Numbered from the stretch's first letter, positions 32,503 through 40,255 are shown. The stretch is DNA of 64,000 nucleotides from Acetanaerobacterium elongatum (GCF_900103835.1 NZ_FNID01000012.1:1-64000); one strand, 5' to 3'. Notes: generated by a model from the letters alone, not told the origin. Made by a program: numbers and translations.

Positions 32503-34100
32503 TGGGATACTGGGAGGACAGGCAGCTACAACGCTTTCAACAATCTGAGCAGCGTATAGAGGATTATTACCGAGAGCTGCAGGAAGCCTTTGAAAGAGCA
32601 CAGGATGCTGTAACGGACACTGTTAACCGCTTTTTTTCCCGTTATGCCAAGGATAACAAGATATCCCTTAGCGAAGCACGCAAGGCCCTCAGCTTCAAGG
32701 AGATGCAGAAATTCAAGGGCAGCTTGGCGGAGTATGAGCAGCTGGCGCGAGAGAGCATTGGCACCTTTAGCCTTGAAGTGGAAAACCTTTCAACAAAGGC
32801 TCGCATCACCCGTTATGAAGCGCTGCAGGCCGAGATAAAGGCCATCCTTGCACAGTTGTACGATACCGACTATGAACAGAAGGCCGGCGGCGCACTCAAG
32901 GATATTTATACCGACAACCGCCACCGTATACAGTTTGATTACGACCAGTACACCGGCTTTCATCACAACTTCGCCCAGGTTAACACTCAGCTTGTGGAAT
33001 CGCTGCTCAAATATCCGTTCAATGGCCTTGACTTTAGTGAACGCATCTGGCGGCAGAACGCTGATCTGAATGTCAAACTCAAGCAGGCGCTCACCACGGC
33101 GTTTGTACAGGGTAAAAATACCTACGACCTTTCAAAGCAGTTTGCAAAGGTATTTGACGTCAAGCGTAGTGAGGCCTATCGGCTGCTCAACACCGAGGCC
33201 GCTTTTATTCAAGGGCAAGCCACGGCTGACGGCTATAAGGAGACGGGGGTGGAGCAATATGAAATCTGCGCCACGCTTGACAGCCACACCTCCGAGATTT
33301 GCCGAGAGCAGGACGGGAAGGTATATGAAACTGCAAAGATGGTTGTCGGCGTGAACTACCCGCCGTTTCATCCGCACTGCCGTACAACCACCGTCCCAGT
33401 CATTGAGGGTTACGACAAGAGCAAGGATACCCGCATTGCCCGAGACCCGAGCACCAGCAAGGCGGTAGAGGTGCCAGCAGGCATGACGTATAGGGAATGG
33501 AAAGCCTCTCTGGTTGAAAAATACGGTGCGGCAGAAATGGAGGCTTTGCAGAATAAAGAGAAAAGCGAATCAAAGGATTTTGCCCAGTATCAAAAATACA
33601 AGGCTGCGATAGGCGGGCAGGTACCTAAAACATTTGCCAATTTTCAGGAATTGAAGTATAATAATACTGAAGAATGGGAACGGCTAAAAGGTTATTTCAG
33701 ATATTGCGAAAAGTACCCTCAAGCGCAAATAGAACATTACGATATTTATCGCGAGCTGCATTCGAAAGGCATAAAAAACGGCGCGATACTTCCGCCTGAA
33801 AAGGTAACAAGTTATATTTTAAAAGACCCAGCTGCAAAAGACCCATACCACATTATGAAAAGGATGGCGGAACGCAACATTACGGATGATGAAGTACATA
33901 GCTTTGTTGATGGGGCGTTGGCGATGTCTAGTCAGTGGAACGGTACACGCAAGGTCTTCTACTCCCCCGGTGGAGTAACGGTAGTTACAAAGCTAGGCGA
34001 TGACTGGATAGCGAAAACCGTATGGAGCAAAGCGGACTTTGACGAACAGATGCAGACCATAATGGAGGTGATTGAAAAGTATGTCAAAGGGAATAATTGA
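32502..34100 (+). CDS. MuF/SPP1 Gp7-like minor head protein with C-terminal BECR-type nuclease domain
   Basis: A 532-residue protein. Residues ~1-320 are a MuF/Gp7 minor capsid protein (TTAFVQGKNTYDLSKQFAKVF...TLDSHTSEICREQDGK...YPPFHPHCRTTTVP). After a linker, residues ~445-532 read DPYHIMKRMAERNITDDEV, GTRKVFYSPGGVTVV and DDWIAKTVWSKADFDE, the pattern of Barnase-EndoU-ColicinE5/D-RelE-like (BECR) nucleases. MuF proteins with exchangeable toxin domains are known from temperate phages of Firmicutes. The head-bound position would allow injection of the toxin with phage DNA. The following small gene is a likely immunity protein. Confidence 0.85.
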   Translation: MGYWEDRQLQRFQQSEQRIEDYYRELQEAFERAQDAVTDTVNRFFSRYAKDNKISLSEARKALSFKEMQKFKGSLAEYEQLARESIGTFSLEVENLSTKARITRYEALQAEIKAILAQLYDTDYEQKAGGALKDIYTDNRHRIQFDYDQYTGFHHNFAQVNTQLVESLLKYPFNGLDFSERIWRQNADLNVKLKQALTTAFVQGKNTYDLSKQFAKVFDVKRSEAYRLLNTEAAFIQGQATADGYKETGVEQYEICATLDSHTSEICREQDGKVYETAKMVVGVNYPPFHPHCRTTTVPVIEGYDKSKDTRIARDPSTSKAVEVPAGMTYREWKASLVEKYGAAEMEALQNKEKSESKDFAQYQKYKAAIGGQVPKTFANFQELKYNNTEEWERLKGYFRYCEKYPQAQIEHYDIYRELHSKGIKNGAILPPEKVTSYILKDPAAKDPYHIMKRMAERNITDDEVHSFVDGALAMSSQWNGTRKVFYSPGGVTVVTKLGDDWIAKTVWSKADFDEQMQTIMEVIEKYVKGNN

Positions 34101-34284
34101 CTACGAAGCAGATCGATATTGTCCTGCGTATAAAAAAGCAATTTCTGCTGATTTATGTTACGATTCGCTTATGTGCCTTAATGGCAGCTTTAAAATATCC
34201 TCTACACCTGAACTGTCAGAAATCGAGGATATAGAGGCGGCCAGAAAGAGGTGCGCCGAGTGCCCTTATAGCGACCTCGAATAA
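34081..34284 (+). CDS. Putative immunity protein for the MuF-linked nuclease
   Basis: A 67-residue protein overlapping the toxin domain by 20 nt; its ribosome binding site GGAGGTGA lies inside the toxin's last codons. Sequence: IIDYEADRYCPAYKKAISADLCYDSLMC, then EIEDIEAARKRCAECPYSDLE, with five cysteines. Position right after a C-terminal toxin and small size suggest immunity; it may alternatively be a small structural or zinc protein. A terminator follows directly. Confidence 0.5.
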   Translation: MSKGIIDYEADRYCPAYKKAISADLCYDSLMCLNGSFKISSTPELSEIEDIEAARKRCAECPYSDLE

Positions 34285-34317
34285 AACCACTCATCCATTG
34301 TGAATGAGTGGTTTTTT
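34283..34317 (+). terminator. Terminator after the MuF/immunity genes
   Basis: Perfect stem AAAACCACTCAT / ATGAGTGGTTTT followed by TT; lies 7 nt before palindromic element copy 4. Confidence 0.85.
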
Positions 34318-34324
34318 CACGCCC

Positions 34325-34344
34325 TTTTGCAGTCAACTGCAAAA
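34325..34344. repeat. Palindromic element, copy 4
   Basis: TTTTGCAG-TCAA-CTGCAAAA, the most complete copy with an 8 bp stem and tetraloop, directly after a terminator and 19 nt before an ATG with a perfect ribosome binding site. Confidence 0.88.
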
Positions 34345-34363
34345 CTGAAAGGAGGTACCTGTT

Positions 34364-34381
34364 ATGCGGCGCGCAAAGTAA
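34364..34381 (+). CDS. Possible 5-codon leader peptide (MRRAK)
   Basis: An ATG eight bases after AAAGGAGGT starts a five-codon reading frame ending in TAA. The stop lies within a GGCGC / GCGCC hairpin. Such a strong ribosome binding site before so short a frame suggests a leader peptide or the remnant of a deleted gene. Confidence 0.35.
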   Translation: MRRAK

Positions 34382-34414
34382 TGCGCCTACATAAAGCTAA
34401 ATATTTTGGATGAG

Positions 34415-34437
34415 AGCACGTTTTAGGCGTGCTTTTG
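34415..34437 (+). terminator. Small hairpin with T run in the GP20 leader
   Basis: AGCACG-TTTTAGG-CGTGCT followed by TTTG; attenuator-like, between the leader peptide and the GP20-associated structured region. Confidence 0.5.
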
Positions 34438-34450
34438 TTATATATTTTTA

Positions 34451-34515
34451 AATCTACCGTGCGGGCGGTATAACCCGACATCCACACACTCGGACGGCGA
34501 GCATAAACACGTATT
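34451..34515 (+). ncRNA. Candidate structured RNA upstream of the GP20 scaffold gene
   Basis: Non-coding stretch with two short adjacent hairpins, CGGG-CGGTATAA-CCCG (34,462-34,477) and CTCG-GACGG-CGAG (34,489-34,501), and high GC between AT-rich flanks. It immediately precedes the GP20 gene. Comparative studies have described conserved GP20-a and GP20-b RNA motifs upstream of such phage genes; assignment to either is from memory and needs a covariance-model search. Confidence 0.5.
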
Positions 34516-34534
34516 GGATGGAAAGGAAGGCACT

Positions 34535-35101
34535 ATGGAATTCTTAAAAGCAATTCTCAAAGCGCAGGGGTTGGATGATGAGAAAATCGAAGCCATCTAT
34601 GCCGTTGCAACCAAGGAAGCCCCAAAGCACTACATACCCAAGGATGTGTACAATGCCAAGGTAGGAGAGCTTGCCACCGTCACCGCTTCGCTGGAGGCCA
34701 AGGATAAAGAGCTTGCCGCGGCAAAGGAGTTCGAGGGCAAGTACAACACCACCATTACCGAGTTTACCAACTATAAAACGGGGGTGGAGAAGGAAAAGGC
34801 GAACGCTCAGAAGAAAGCTGCTGTTGTGCAAGGCCTCAAATCCGCAAATGCCAATCCTGATGCAGTAGATCTGCTTGCCTCCATTTTTGACCTCGATAAG
34901 GTTGAACTCGACGAGAAGGGCGCAGTTAAAGACTGGGATAACCAGCTAAAATCTCTGAAGGAGAGTAAGGCTGGTTTGTTTGGTACCCCACAGCAGAAGC
35001 CCAATTACGGCGGCTTTAACCCTCCGGCGGGTGGCTCCGGTGACCCCGGGGAGCCTAAGTCACTTGGGGAAGCAGTCGCACAATTCTATTCACAAAAGTA
35101 A
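34535..35101 (+). CDS. GP20-like scaffold protein
   Basis: A 188-residue protein of the phage minor structural protein GP20 family, which acts as capsid scaffold in SPP1-like phages. FLKAILKAQGLDDEKIEAIYAVATKEAPKHYIPKDVYN is the conserved N-terminus, then coiled coil (LEAKDKELAAAKEFEGKYN) and a Gly/Pro-rich C-terminus. ATG behind GGAAAGGAAGG. Directly before the capsid gene, the normal order. Confidence 0.92.
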   Translation: MEFLKAILKAQGLDDEKIEAIYAVATKEAPKHYIPKDVYNAKVGELATVTASLEAKDKELAAAKEFEGKYNTTITEFTNYKTGVEKEKANAQKKAAVVQGLKSANANPDAVDLLASIFDLDKVELDEKGAVKDWDNQLKSLKESKAGLFGTPQQKPNYGGFNPPAGGSGDPGEPKSLGEAVAQFYSQK

Positions 35102-35114
35102 AGGAGAGATTTAA

Positions 35115-36068
35115 ATGCCTGTAACACTAGCAGACGCAAAGAATTTTACCCAGGATAAGCTTACGCGGTTCGTCATCGACGAATTCCGTAAAGACCACCT
35201 CATGGACCTGATGATCTTTGATGACACGGTGACTCCCATCGGCGAAACCCTCGCCTATGTGTACAACCGCGTAACCACCCAGCCCACAGCATCCTTCCGT
35301 GCGCTGAATACCGAGTACGCCCCCAACGAGGCAAAGACCACGCAGATTACCGCGGTGCTCAAGCAGCTCGGCGGCTCGTTCCAGGTAGACCGTGTAATTC
35401 AGGACCACGTGAAGGGCGTAACCGACCAGATTACCTTCCAGCTTAACCAGAAGATTACCGCAACCAAGGCGTTGTTTGCCGATACCGTTATCAACGGTGA
35501 TGTGGCAAGCGACGCCAACAGCTTTGACGGCCTGAGCAAGGCGCTGGCGGGCAGCTCCACTGAATTCAACACCGGCACGGCCATCGACCTTTCCTCTTCG
35601 GCCAGCATCACCGCAAACGCGCATGCCTTCATGGACATGCTTGACAGGATGCTCAGCAGCCTCGACGGCGATATCTCCGCTATCGCGGTGAATAAGCAAC
35701 TCAAGGCCATCATTAACGGCATTGCCCGCCGCAGCGGCTACTTCTCCACCTCGGATGTGGACGCCTTCGGCAAGCCAGTAACCAAATACCAGGGCATCCC
35801 GTTTGTGGAGGTTGGCAATAAGCCCGGTACCGCAGTGCCTATCATCGGCGTTGACGGCACCGCAGGTACCACCGACTTGTATGCTATTCGTATTGCCCTT
35901 GACGGATTCCATGGCATTTCGCCCAGTGGGTCTACTGTAGTGAAGGCGTTCCTGCCGGATATGAAGCTGCCCGGGGCGGTAAAAACCGGGGAGGTCGAGA
36001 TGGTTACCGCCATCGCGCTCAAGGCTACCAGAGCGGCAGGCACCGTGCGCAAGATTAAGATTGCTTAG
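35115..36068 (+). CDS. Major capsid protein
   Basis: A 317-residue protein in the capsid position after the scaffold: VTLADAKNFTQDKLTRFVIDEFRKDHLMDLMIFDD, IGETLAYVYNRVTTQPTASFRALNTEYAPNEA, KQLGGSFQVDRVIQDH, and a C-terminal domain with SGSTVVKAFLPDMKLPGAVKTGEVEMVTAIALKATRAAG. The pattern is that of HK97-fold capsids without an N-terminal delta domain, consistent with a separate scaffold. Confidence 0.9.
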   Translation: MPVTLADAKNFTQDKLTRFVIDEFRKDHLMDLMIFDDTVTPIGETLAYVYNRVTTQPTASFRALNTEYAPNEAKTTQITAVLKQLGGSFQVDRVIQDHVKGVTDQITFQLNQKITATKALFADTVINGDVASDANSFDGLSKALAGSSTEFNTGTAIDLSSSASITANAHAFMDMLDRMLSSLDGDISAIAVNKQLKAIINGIARRSGYFSTSDVDAFGKPVTKYQGIPFVEVGNKPGTAVPIIGVDGTAGTTDLYAIRIALDGFHGISPSGSTVVKAFLPDMKLPGAVKTGEVEMVTAIALKATRAAGTVRKIKIA

Positions 36069-36085
36069 GAAAGGAGCGATTGCAG

Positions 36086-36328
36086 TTGATTACGATTACA
36101 ACCAAGAACAAGGAGTACAACGGCATCACGGCCGGTGTACAGTTTAAAGACGGCGAGGCGAAGGTGGAAGCACTAAGCCCCGCCGTCGAGGCGTATATGC
36201 TCGGCGCCGGGTATACGATTGACAAGGGCAAAAAGAACGACAACAAGAAGGACAAGGACGACGGCAAGAAGGGTGAGGATAATCCGAAGAGCAAGGATTC
36301 GCCCGCGCCTCCTGCTGATAAACAGTAG
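36086..36328 (+). CDS. Small head-associated protein with lysine-rich tail
   Basis: An 80-residue protein: a beta-rich start (TITTKNKEYNGITAGVQFKDGEAKVEALSPAVEAYMLGAGYTI) and a low-complexity tail of K, D, E, N, P. In this position, between capsid and head-tail connector, similar small proteins are of uncertain role. The TTG start with 9 nt spacing to AAAGGAG is preferred over a TTG 6 nt earlier. Confidence 0.65.
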   Translation: MITITTKNKEYNGITAGVQFKDGEAKVEALSPAVEAYMLGAGYTIDKGKKNDNKKDKDDGKKGEDNPKSKDSPAPPADKQ

Positions 36329-36336
36329 GTGAGCAC

Positions 36337-36690
36337 ATGCCGAAGACCGAACAGGACGTATTTGCGGAGATTTCCCGGCGCTACGGCGTCGAGATGATGG
36401 CGCAGGAACGGTATCTGTCGTACATCTGTCAGGTAAAAGAGGAAATCTTGAGTTACTGCAATATTCCTCAAGGCGCTACCATGCCCGATGGGTTATTCTA
36501 CCCGTGGGTAGAGCTGTCCTACGCCGCCGCGCGGCAGACACAAACCGTACAAGGTACCGGAGCCGTGAAAAGCATTACCGAGGGGGATACCACCATCACC
36601 TACGATGTGGGTACCACAGTAATCAAGAACAGCTCCGGCCTCCTCAGTTATGCCAATATTCTGAATCGCTACAGGAGGATGCCGCGATGA
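36337..36690 (+). CDS. Head-tail connector (adaptor) protein
   Basis: A 117-residue protein in the Gp6-like adaptor position: TEQDVFAEISRRYGVEMMAQERYLSYICQVKEEILSYCNIPQGATMPDGLFYPWVELSYAAARQ. The helical N-terminus and Asp/Thr-rich middle fit phage head-tail connectors (Gp15/YqbG type). Coupled by overlap to the next gene. Confidence 0.78.
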   Translation: MPKTEQDVFAEISRRYGVEMMAQERYLSYICQVKEEILSYCNIPQGATMPDGLFYPWVELSYAAARQTQTVQGTGAVKSITEGDTTITYDVGTTVIKNSSGLLSYANILNRYRRMPR

Positions 36691-37034
36691 ACAGCGCAGT
36701 CGAACTGCTGGCTGCGGCCAGAAACGATACCTGCGACATCTACCGCGCTATAAAAAACGCCACGGGCAGCATCACTAAGAATGAGGAGAAGCTGCTTTGC
36801 GCGGGTGTGCGCTGTAGACTCAGTAAGACAGATGTTCCGTCTCTTTCGCAGTCTGTCGCGGCTGCTTCTATCACGGCGGCCTATAAGGTGTATTTTGCGC
36901 CGGATCAGGATGTCCAGGCGGGTGACACTCTCATTGTCACCCGCCTTGGACAAACCTTTGAGTGTACGGCAGGAGAACCGTTTCCGTATAACCTCAACAA
37001 GGTAGTGAAGGTGACGGTCAAAAAGATTACATAA
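36687..37034 (+). CDS. Head-closure / stopper protein
   Basis: A 115-residue protein: MNSAVELLAAARNDTCDIYRAI, then beta-rich ASITAAYKVYFAPDQDVQAGDTLIVTRLGQTFECTAGEPFPYNLN. This resembles phage head-completion proteins that contain an OB-like beta barrel. ATG overlaps the previous stop (ATGA). Confidence 0.72.
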   Translation: MNSAVELLAAARNDTCDIYRAIKNATGSITKNEEKLLCAGVRCRLSKTDVPSLSQSVAAASITAAYKVYFAPDQDVQAGDTLIVTRLGQTFECTAGEPFPYNLNKVVKVTVKKIT

Positions 37035-37048
37035 ACGGGGTAAGGCCG

Positions 37049-37528
37049 ATGGCAGGCGATTTCAGTACTCAGGACTTTGCACATTTCAAACAGGTTCTGA
37101 AGAACCTGAAGGCGGATTTAGATGTTGCCTCCTGTAACGTACTAAACAATGCCGTGAACATTGCTCGTCGGGTTACGGTAGAGAACACGCCAGTCGGCGA
37201 CTATTCGCGCGAGGTGAGTTTTACCACCAAGGACGGCCGCGAGGTGCATTTCAGCGTTACTGGTAGAATGGGCGGAACGCTCAAGCGCAGCTGGGATGTA
37301 AAGAGAGCCCGTCTGCAGGGAAGAACTTACGAAGCCGAGCTCTACAACACCGCTGATTATGCGCCTTACGTCAATGATGGGCACCGTGTAGTTGACCGCG
37401 ATAGAGTAACCATCGGGTATGTCAAGGGGCAGTTTATGCTTGAAAAGGGCCTTAACGCAGCCCGCGGAGAGATGCAAAATTTATTCAACGCTGAGATAAG
37501 GAGGGTGAAGCAAAGAAGTGGATTTTGA
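37049..37528 (+). CDS. HK97 Gp10-like tail completion protein
   Basis: A 159-residue protein: FAHFKQVLKNLKADLDVASCNVLNNAVNIARRVTVENTPVGDYSREV, GGTLKRSWDV, then YAPYVNDGHRVVDRDRVTIGYVKGQFMLEKGLNAARGEM. The elements TPVG, LRRSW-like KRSW, and YAxYVNxGHR are diagnostic of the HK97-gp10 family. Overlaps the next gene by 11 nt. Confidence 0.9.
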   Translation: MAGDFSTQDFAHFKQVLKNLKADLDVASCNVLNNAVNIARRVTVENTPVGDYSREVSFTTKDGREVHFSVTGRMGGTLKRSWDVKRARLQGRTYEAELYNTADYAPYVNDGHRVVDRDRVTIGYVKGQFMLEKGLNAARGEMQNLFNAEIRRVKQRSGF

Positions 37529-37943
37529 CTATATCAAGCAGGGGATAGCAGACTTTATTAAAAGTCTGTATCCAGATGCTACCATATATGAAGACGCCAT
37601 CCAACAAGGTGCGGCTTCACCTTCCTTCTTTGTTGATTTTTTCAGTGCAGACGGCACCGCAAGGCTGGCAGAAACCTCTAGCTTCGCTGTTGGATGTGTA
37701 ATCACCTATTACCCGAAAGATATACGAACCAACGATGAAATTAACGCGGTGCGTTTTAATCTGCTGCAGCACCTGCGCCGGTTCTATACTCCGGCAGGAT
37801 GGATGACTGTAAAGAACCTGACAGCTTCGGTAACCGATATGATACTGACGGTGACATTTACGGTACAGGTTGATATTAGTATGTTACCAGACGACCCGCT
37901 GATTCAGGCAGCACAGCAGAAAACCGAATTAAAGGAAGGTTGA
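37518..37943 (+). CDS. Phage tail terminator protein (DUF6838-like)
   Basis: A 141-residue protein: DFDYIKQGIADFIKSLYPDATIYEDAIQQGAASPSFFVDFFSADGTARLAETSSFAVGCVITYYPKD, with a small alpha/beta fold typical of tail terminators (DUF6838 group) that cap the tail tube. GTG start; located directly before the sheath gene as expected in PBSX-like tails. Confidence 0.8.
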   Translation: MDFDYIKQGIADFIKSLYPDATIYEDAIQQGAASPSFFVDFFSADGTARLAETSSFAVGCVITYYPKDIRTNDEINAVRFNLLQHLRRFYTPAGWMTVKNLTASVTDMILTVTFTVQVDISMLPDDPLIQAAQQKTELKEG

Positions 37944-37948
37944 TTATA

Positions 37949-39223
37949 TTGATTCAGAATCAGATACTGCCCGGCGTATACATAAACGTCGTGGCTGGCA
38001 AGCGCGGAGAGGATGTACTGGGAGTGCGCGGTATTGCCACCATTCCGCTTGAATTGGACTGGGGCGCACAGATTACCGAGCTTGCACAGGGAGAAAACCC
38101 ATTTCCTAAGCTAGGGTATTTGCTCAGCGCTGCGCCGCTCGTGCTAGTGAAGGAAATCCTCAACTATGCCACAAAGCTTATCATCTACCGCATAAACAAC
38201 GGCGAGAAAGCGCAAGCGACTCTTGCCGAAGGAATTACTGCAAAGGCCAGATATGCAGGCACGAGGGGCAACAGCCTTTCAGTGATTGTTGCAAAGGACG
38301 GTTCAGTGTTCGTAGTGAAAACCTTTATGGATACCCTTGAGGTTGACACGCAGATTATCAGCAAACCACAGGATTTCATTGCCAGCAACTATATCGAACT
38401 TGAGGGCACCGGCAGCCTTGTAAACGCAACTGTAACTCTAACAGGCGGCACCAACGGAACGGTATCAAGTACCGCTTATGATGATTACCTCACTGCGTTA
38501 GAGCTGCTCAAGTATAACGTCATTACCTACACCGGCTCCGATAACGCTGTTAAGAGTAAGATTGCCGCATTTGTAAAGCGAATGCGCGATGAGGGTGTAC
38601 GTGTACAGGCGGTCATGAACGGCTTTGCTGCGGATTACGAGGGCATTATCAACAATACCATCGGTGGTATAAGTGGTGGTGTTGCACTGACAGCGGCTCA
38701 GACCTGCGCAACCAGGGCGGGCATCGAGGCTATGCTCGGTATCACAGCCAGCGGTACCAACATGGAAATTATCGGCTGGACGGATGTCAACCCGCGCCTT
38801 AATCGCATTCAGTTGGAAAGCCGCACCAAAAACGGCGAAAGCCTGTTTGTGATTAAAGACGGAAAGGTAAAGCTGCTATACGACATCAACAGCCTGACCA
38901 CCTTCACGGAGGAAAAGCCGAAAGACTTCGCCAAAAACCTTGTTATTCGCACCTTGGATGCCTATGTGATGGACCTGCAGGCCCTGCTTGATGAACAGGC
39001 TATTGGCAAGCTTCGCAACAACGTTAATGGCCGCAATCAGCTTAAGGGTATGATTGTGGATATGACAAAGAAGCGGTATCTTGAGACCGAATCCATCGAG
39101 GACTTTACCGCCGATGATGTTGTGGTAGAAATCGGTACCGAACGCGACAGCGTGGTTGCTCACAGCGCCATCAAGGTGGTTGATACGATGGATAAGATTT
39201 ATCTTACTGTAGTATCCCGCTAA
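37949..39223 (+). CDS. Contractile tail sheath protein (XkdK-like)
   Basis: A 424-residue sheath protein: QILPGVYINVVAGKRGEDVLGVRGIATIPLELDWG at the N-terminus, AKARYAGTRGNSLSVIVAKDGS and LTGGTNGTVSSTAYDDYLTALELLKYNVITYTGSDN in the middle, and a C-terminal NLVIRTLDAYVMDLQALLDEQAIGKLRNNVNGRNQLKGMIVDMTKKR. This establishes a contractile (myovirus-type) tail. A TTG start 9 nt after AAAGGAAGG is preferred over the TTG that overlaps the previous stop. Confidence 0.94.
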   Translation: MIQNQILPGVYINVVAGKRGEDVLGVRGIATIPLELDWGAQITELAQGENPFPKLGYLLSAAPLVLVKEILNYATKLIIYRINNGEKAQATLAEGITAKARYAGTRGNSLSVIVAKDGSVFVVKTFMDTLEVDTQIISKPQDFIASNYIELEGTGSLVNATVTLTGGTNGTVSSTAYDDYLTALELLKYNVITYTGSDNAVKSKIAAFVKRMRDEGVRVQAVMNGFAADYEGIINNTIGGISGGVALTAAQTCATRAGIEAMLGITASGTNMEIIGWTDVNPRLNRIQLESRTKNGESLFVIKDGKVKLLYDINSLTTFTEEKPKDFAKNLVIRTLDAYVMDLQALLDEQAIGKLRNNVNGRNQLKGMIVDMTKKRYLETESIEDFTADDVVVEIGTERDSVVAHSAIKVVDTMDKIYLTVVSR

Positions 39224-39243
39224 GGAAAGGAAGAAACGAATAA

Positions 39244-39705
39244 ATGAGTGAATTTATGCGTCTGCAGGATATGTTGTCCGGCCATGACGGCAATGTTTAT
39301 ATTACTCTCAATGGCAAGATACTGCCTGCGGGCATGATCGGAAAGATTGAAGCCAAGGAAAAAAAGACCGTCGAGAGCAAACGCCCCCTCGGGCAGCGAG
39401 TTATCCAGCACGCCGTTAGGGGTGTAGAGTATACCCTTAGCGCCACGCTGTATCATATCACTTCTGCATTCATTGAAGCTGCTAAGGCTTATAAGGATAC
39501 CGGCGTATCTCCTGAAATAACCGTTCAGGTATACAACGAGAACCCGGTTCAGGGCAGAAGCGAGATATTGCTGCGTAACGTTATCTTCAACGAAACGCTG
39601 TTCGCGAAACTGGACGACAGCTCAGATGACAGCCTTTCCGTCGATACTGACGGCACGTTTGATGACTTCGATATCATTTCTAAATTCGGAGGGACGGCAA
39701 CTTGA
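39244..39705 (+). CDS. Tail tube protein (XkdM-like)
   Basis: A 153-residue tail tube subunit: MRLQDMLSGHDGNVYITLNGKILPAGMIGKIEAKEKKTVESKRPLGQRVIQHAVRGVEYTLSATLYHITSAFIEAAKAYKDTGVSPEITVQV. The XkdM pattern (basic GVE-T-x-GTMT-like strands) and position after the sheath make it the inner tube. Overlaps the following chaperone gene. Confidence 0.9.
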   Translation: MSEFMRLQDMLSGHDGNVYITLNGKILPAGMIGKIEAKEKKTVESKRPLGQRVIQHAVRGVEYTLSATLYHITSAFIEAAKAYKDTGVSPEITVQVYNENPVQGRSEILLRNVIFNETLFAKLDDSSDDSLSVDTDGTFDDFDIISKFGGTAT

Positions 39706-40088
39706 AAACCTTAAACGCTTTTTTAAACCCTGTTAAATCGGTCAATACACAGTTTGTTGTGTCGGAGCGCTTTGTAGAGGATGGTAAGGCTGTCCCGTGG
39801 GAACTGAAGGTGCTCTCCTCCGCAGAGGGTGAGATTGCTCTGCGGCAGGCATATATCAACGGCCAGATTGACGATATCTCGCAGCGGTACGAATACGCGG
39901 CACGTTGTGTGGTGTATCCCGACCTTACCGATGCCGAGCTGCTCAAGGCCTACGGCGTACTCAAACCGAGCGACCTGCTCCGGCAGATGCTTACCGACAC
40001 CGAGTTTGCCCGTCTGCTGGTCAAATGCTATGAGATTAATGGCGCGACCATGAACATGCAGGAACTGGTGGACGAAGCAAAAAACTGA
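39702..40088 (+). CDS. Tail assembly chaperone, unshifted product (XkdN-like)
   Basis: A 128-residue protein: ALNAFL-type start (KTLNAFLNPVKSVNTQFVVSERFVEDGKAVPWELKVLSSAEGEIALRQAYI), ARCVVYPDLTDAELLKAYGVLKPSDLLRQMLTDTEFARLLVKCYEINGATMNMQELVDEAKN. It is the XkdN-type chaperone that coats the tape measure during tail assembly. TTG start overlapping the tube gene. The last codons before the stop form a -1 slippery site. Confidence 0.9.
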   Translation: MKTLNAFLNPVKSVNTQFVVSERFVEDGKAVPWELKVLSSAEGEIALRQAYINGQIDDISQRYEYAARCVVYPDLTDAELLKAYGVLKPSDLLRQMLTDTEFARLLVKCYEINGATMNMQELVDEAKN

Positions 40089-40255
40089 TAAAGCAGAGCA
40101 GAAAAGGGCGCGCAGACAGTTTCTTTGCCTACGCGCATTTTGCTCTGCAGAACTTTAATATCTTACCTAGCGTGTTTTTAGGGCTTCCCACAAGGGAGAA
40201 GGCGTTCATTATTGCCAGTATGCAGATAAACACCGAGGATATGAAGCAAAAGTAA
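39702..40255 (+). CDS. Tail assembly chaperone, -1 frameshift product
   Basis: The sequence A-AAA-AAC sits in phase at 40,079-40,085, directly before the zero-frame stop. Shifting back one base continues for 56 codons as LIKQSRKGRADSFFAYAHF...NILPSVFLGLPTREKAFIIASMQI, ending at TAA. That extension is the conserved second part of phage tail chaperones. Such -1 frameshifting, giving a minor long form, is the rule for this protein pair. There is no start codon with a ribosome binding site for the second part. Confidence 0.85.
40079..40148 (+). promoter_or_regulatory. Programmed -1 frameshift site with stimulatory stem
   Basis: Slippery heptamer A AAA AAC followed after a 7 nt spacer by a stem GCAGAGC (40,093-40,099) / GCTCTGC (40,142-40,148). 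A second inner pairing of GCGCG with CGCGC may stack as a longer structure. Confidence 0.85.

Noticed and set aside
18096-34344. Dispersed palindromes as a CRISPR array
   Set aside because: Only four copies, kilobases apart, without spacers or cas genes; no CRISPR array is visible anywhere in the window.
35127-35912. Long minus-strand frame opposite the capsid gene
   Set aside because: No ribosome binding site or family; the plus strand is a clear structural gene in a continuous late operon.
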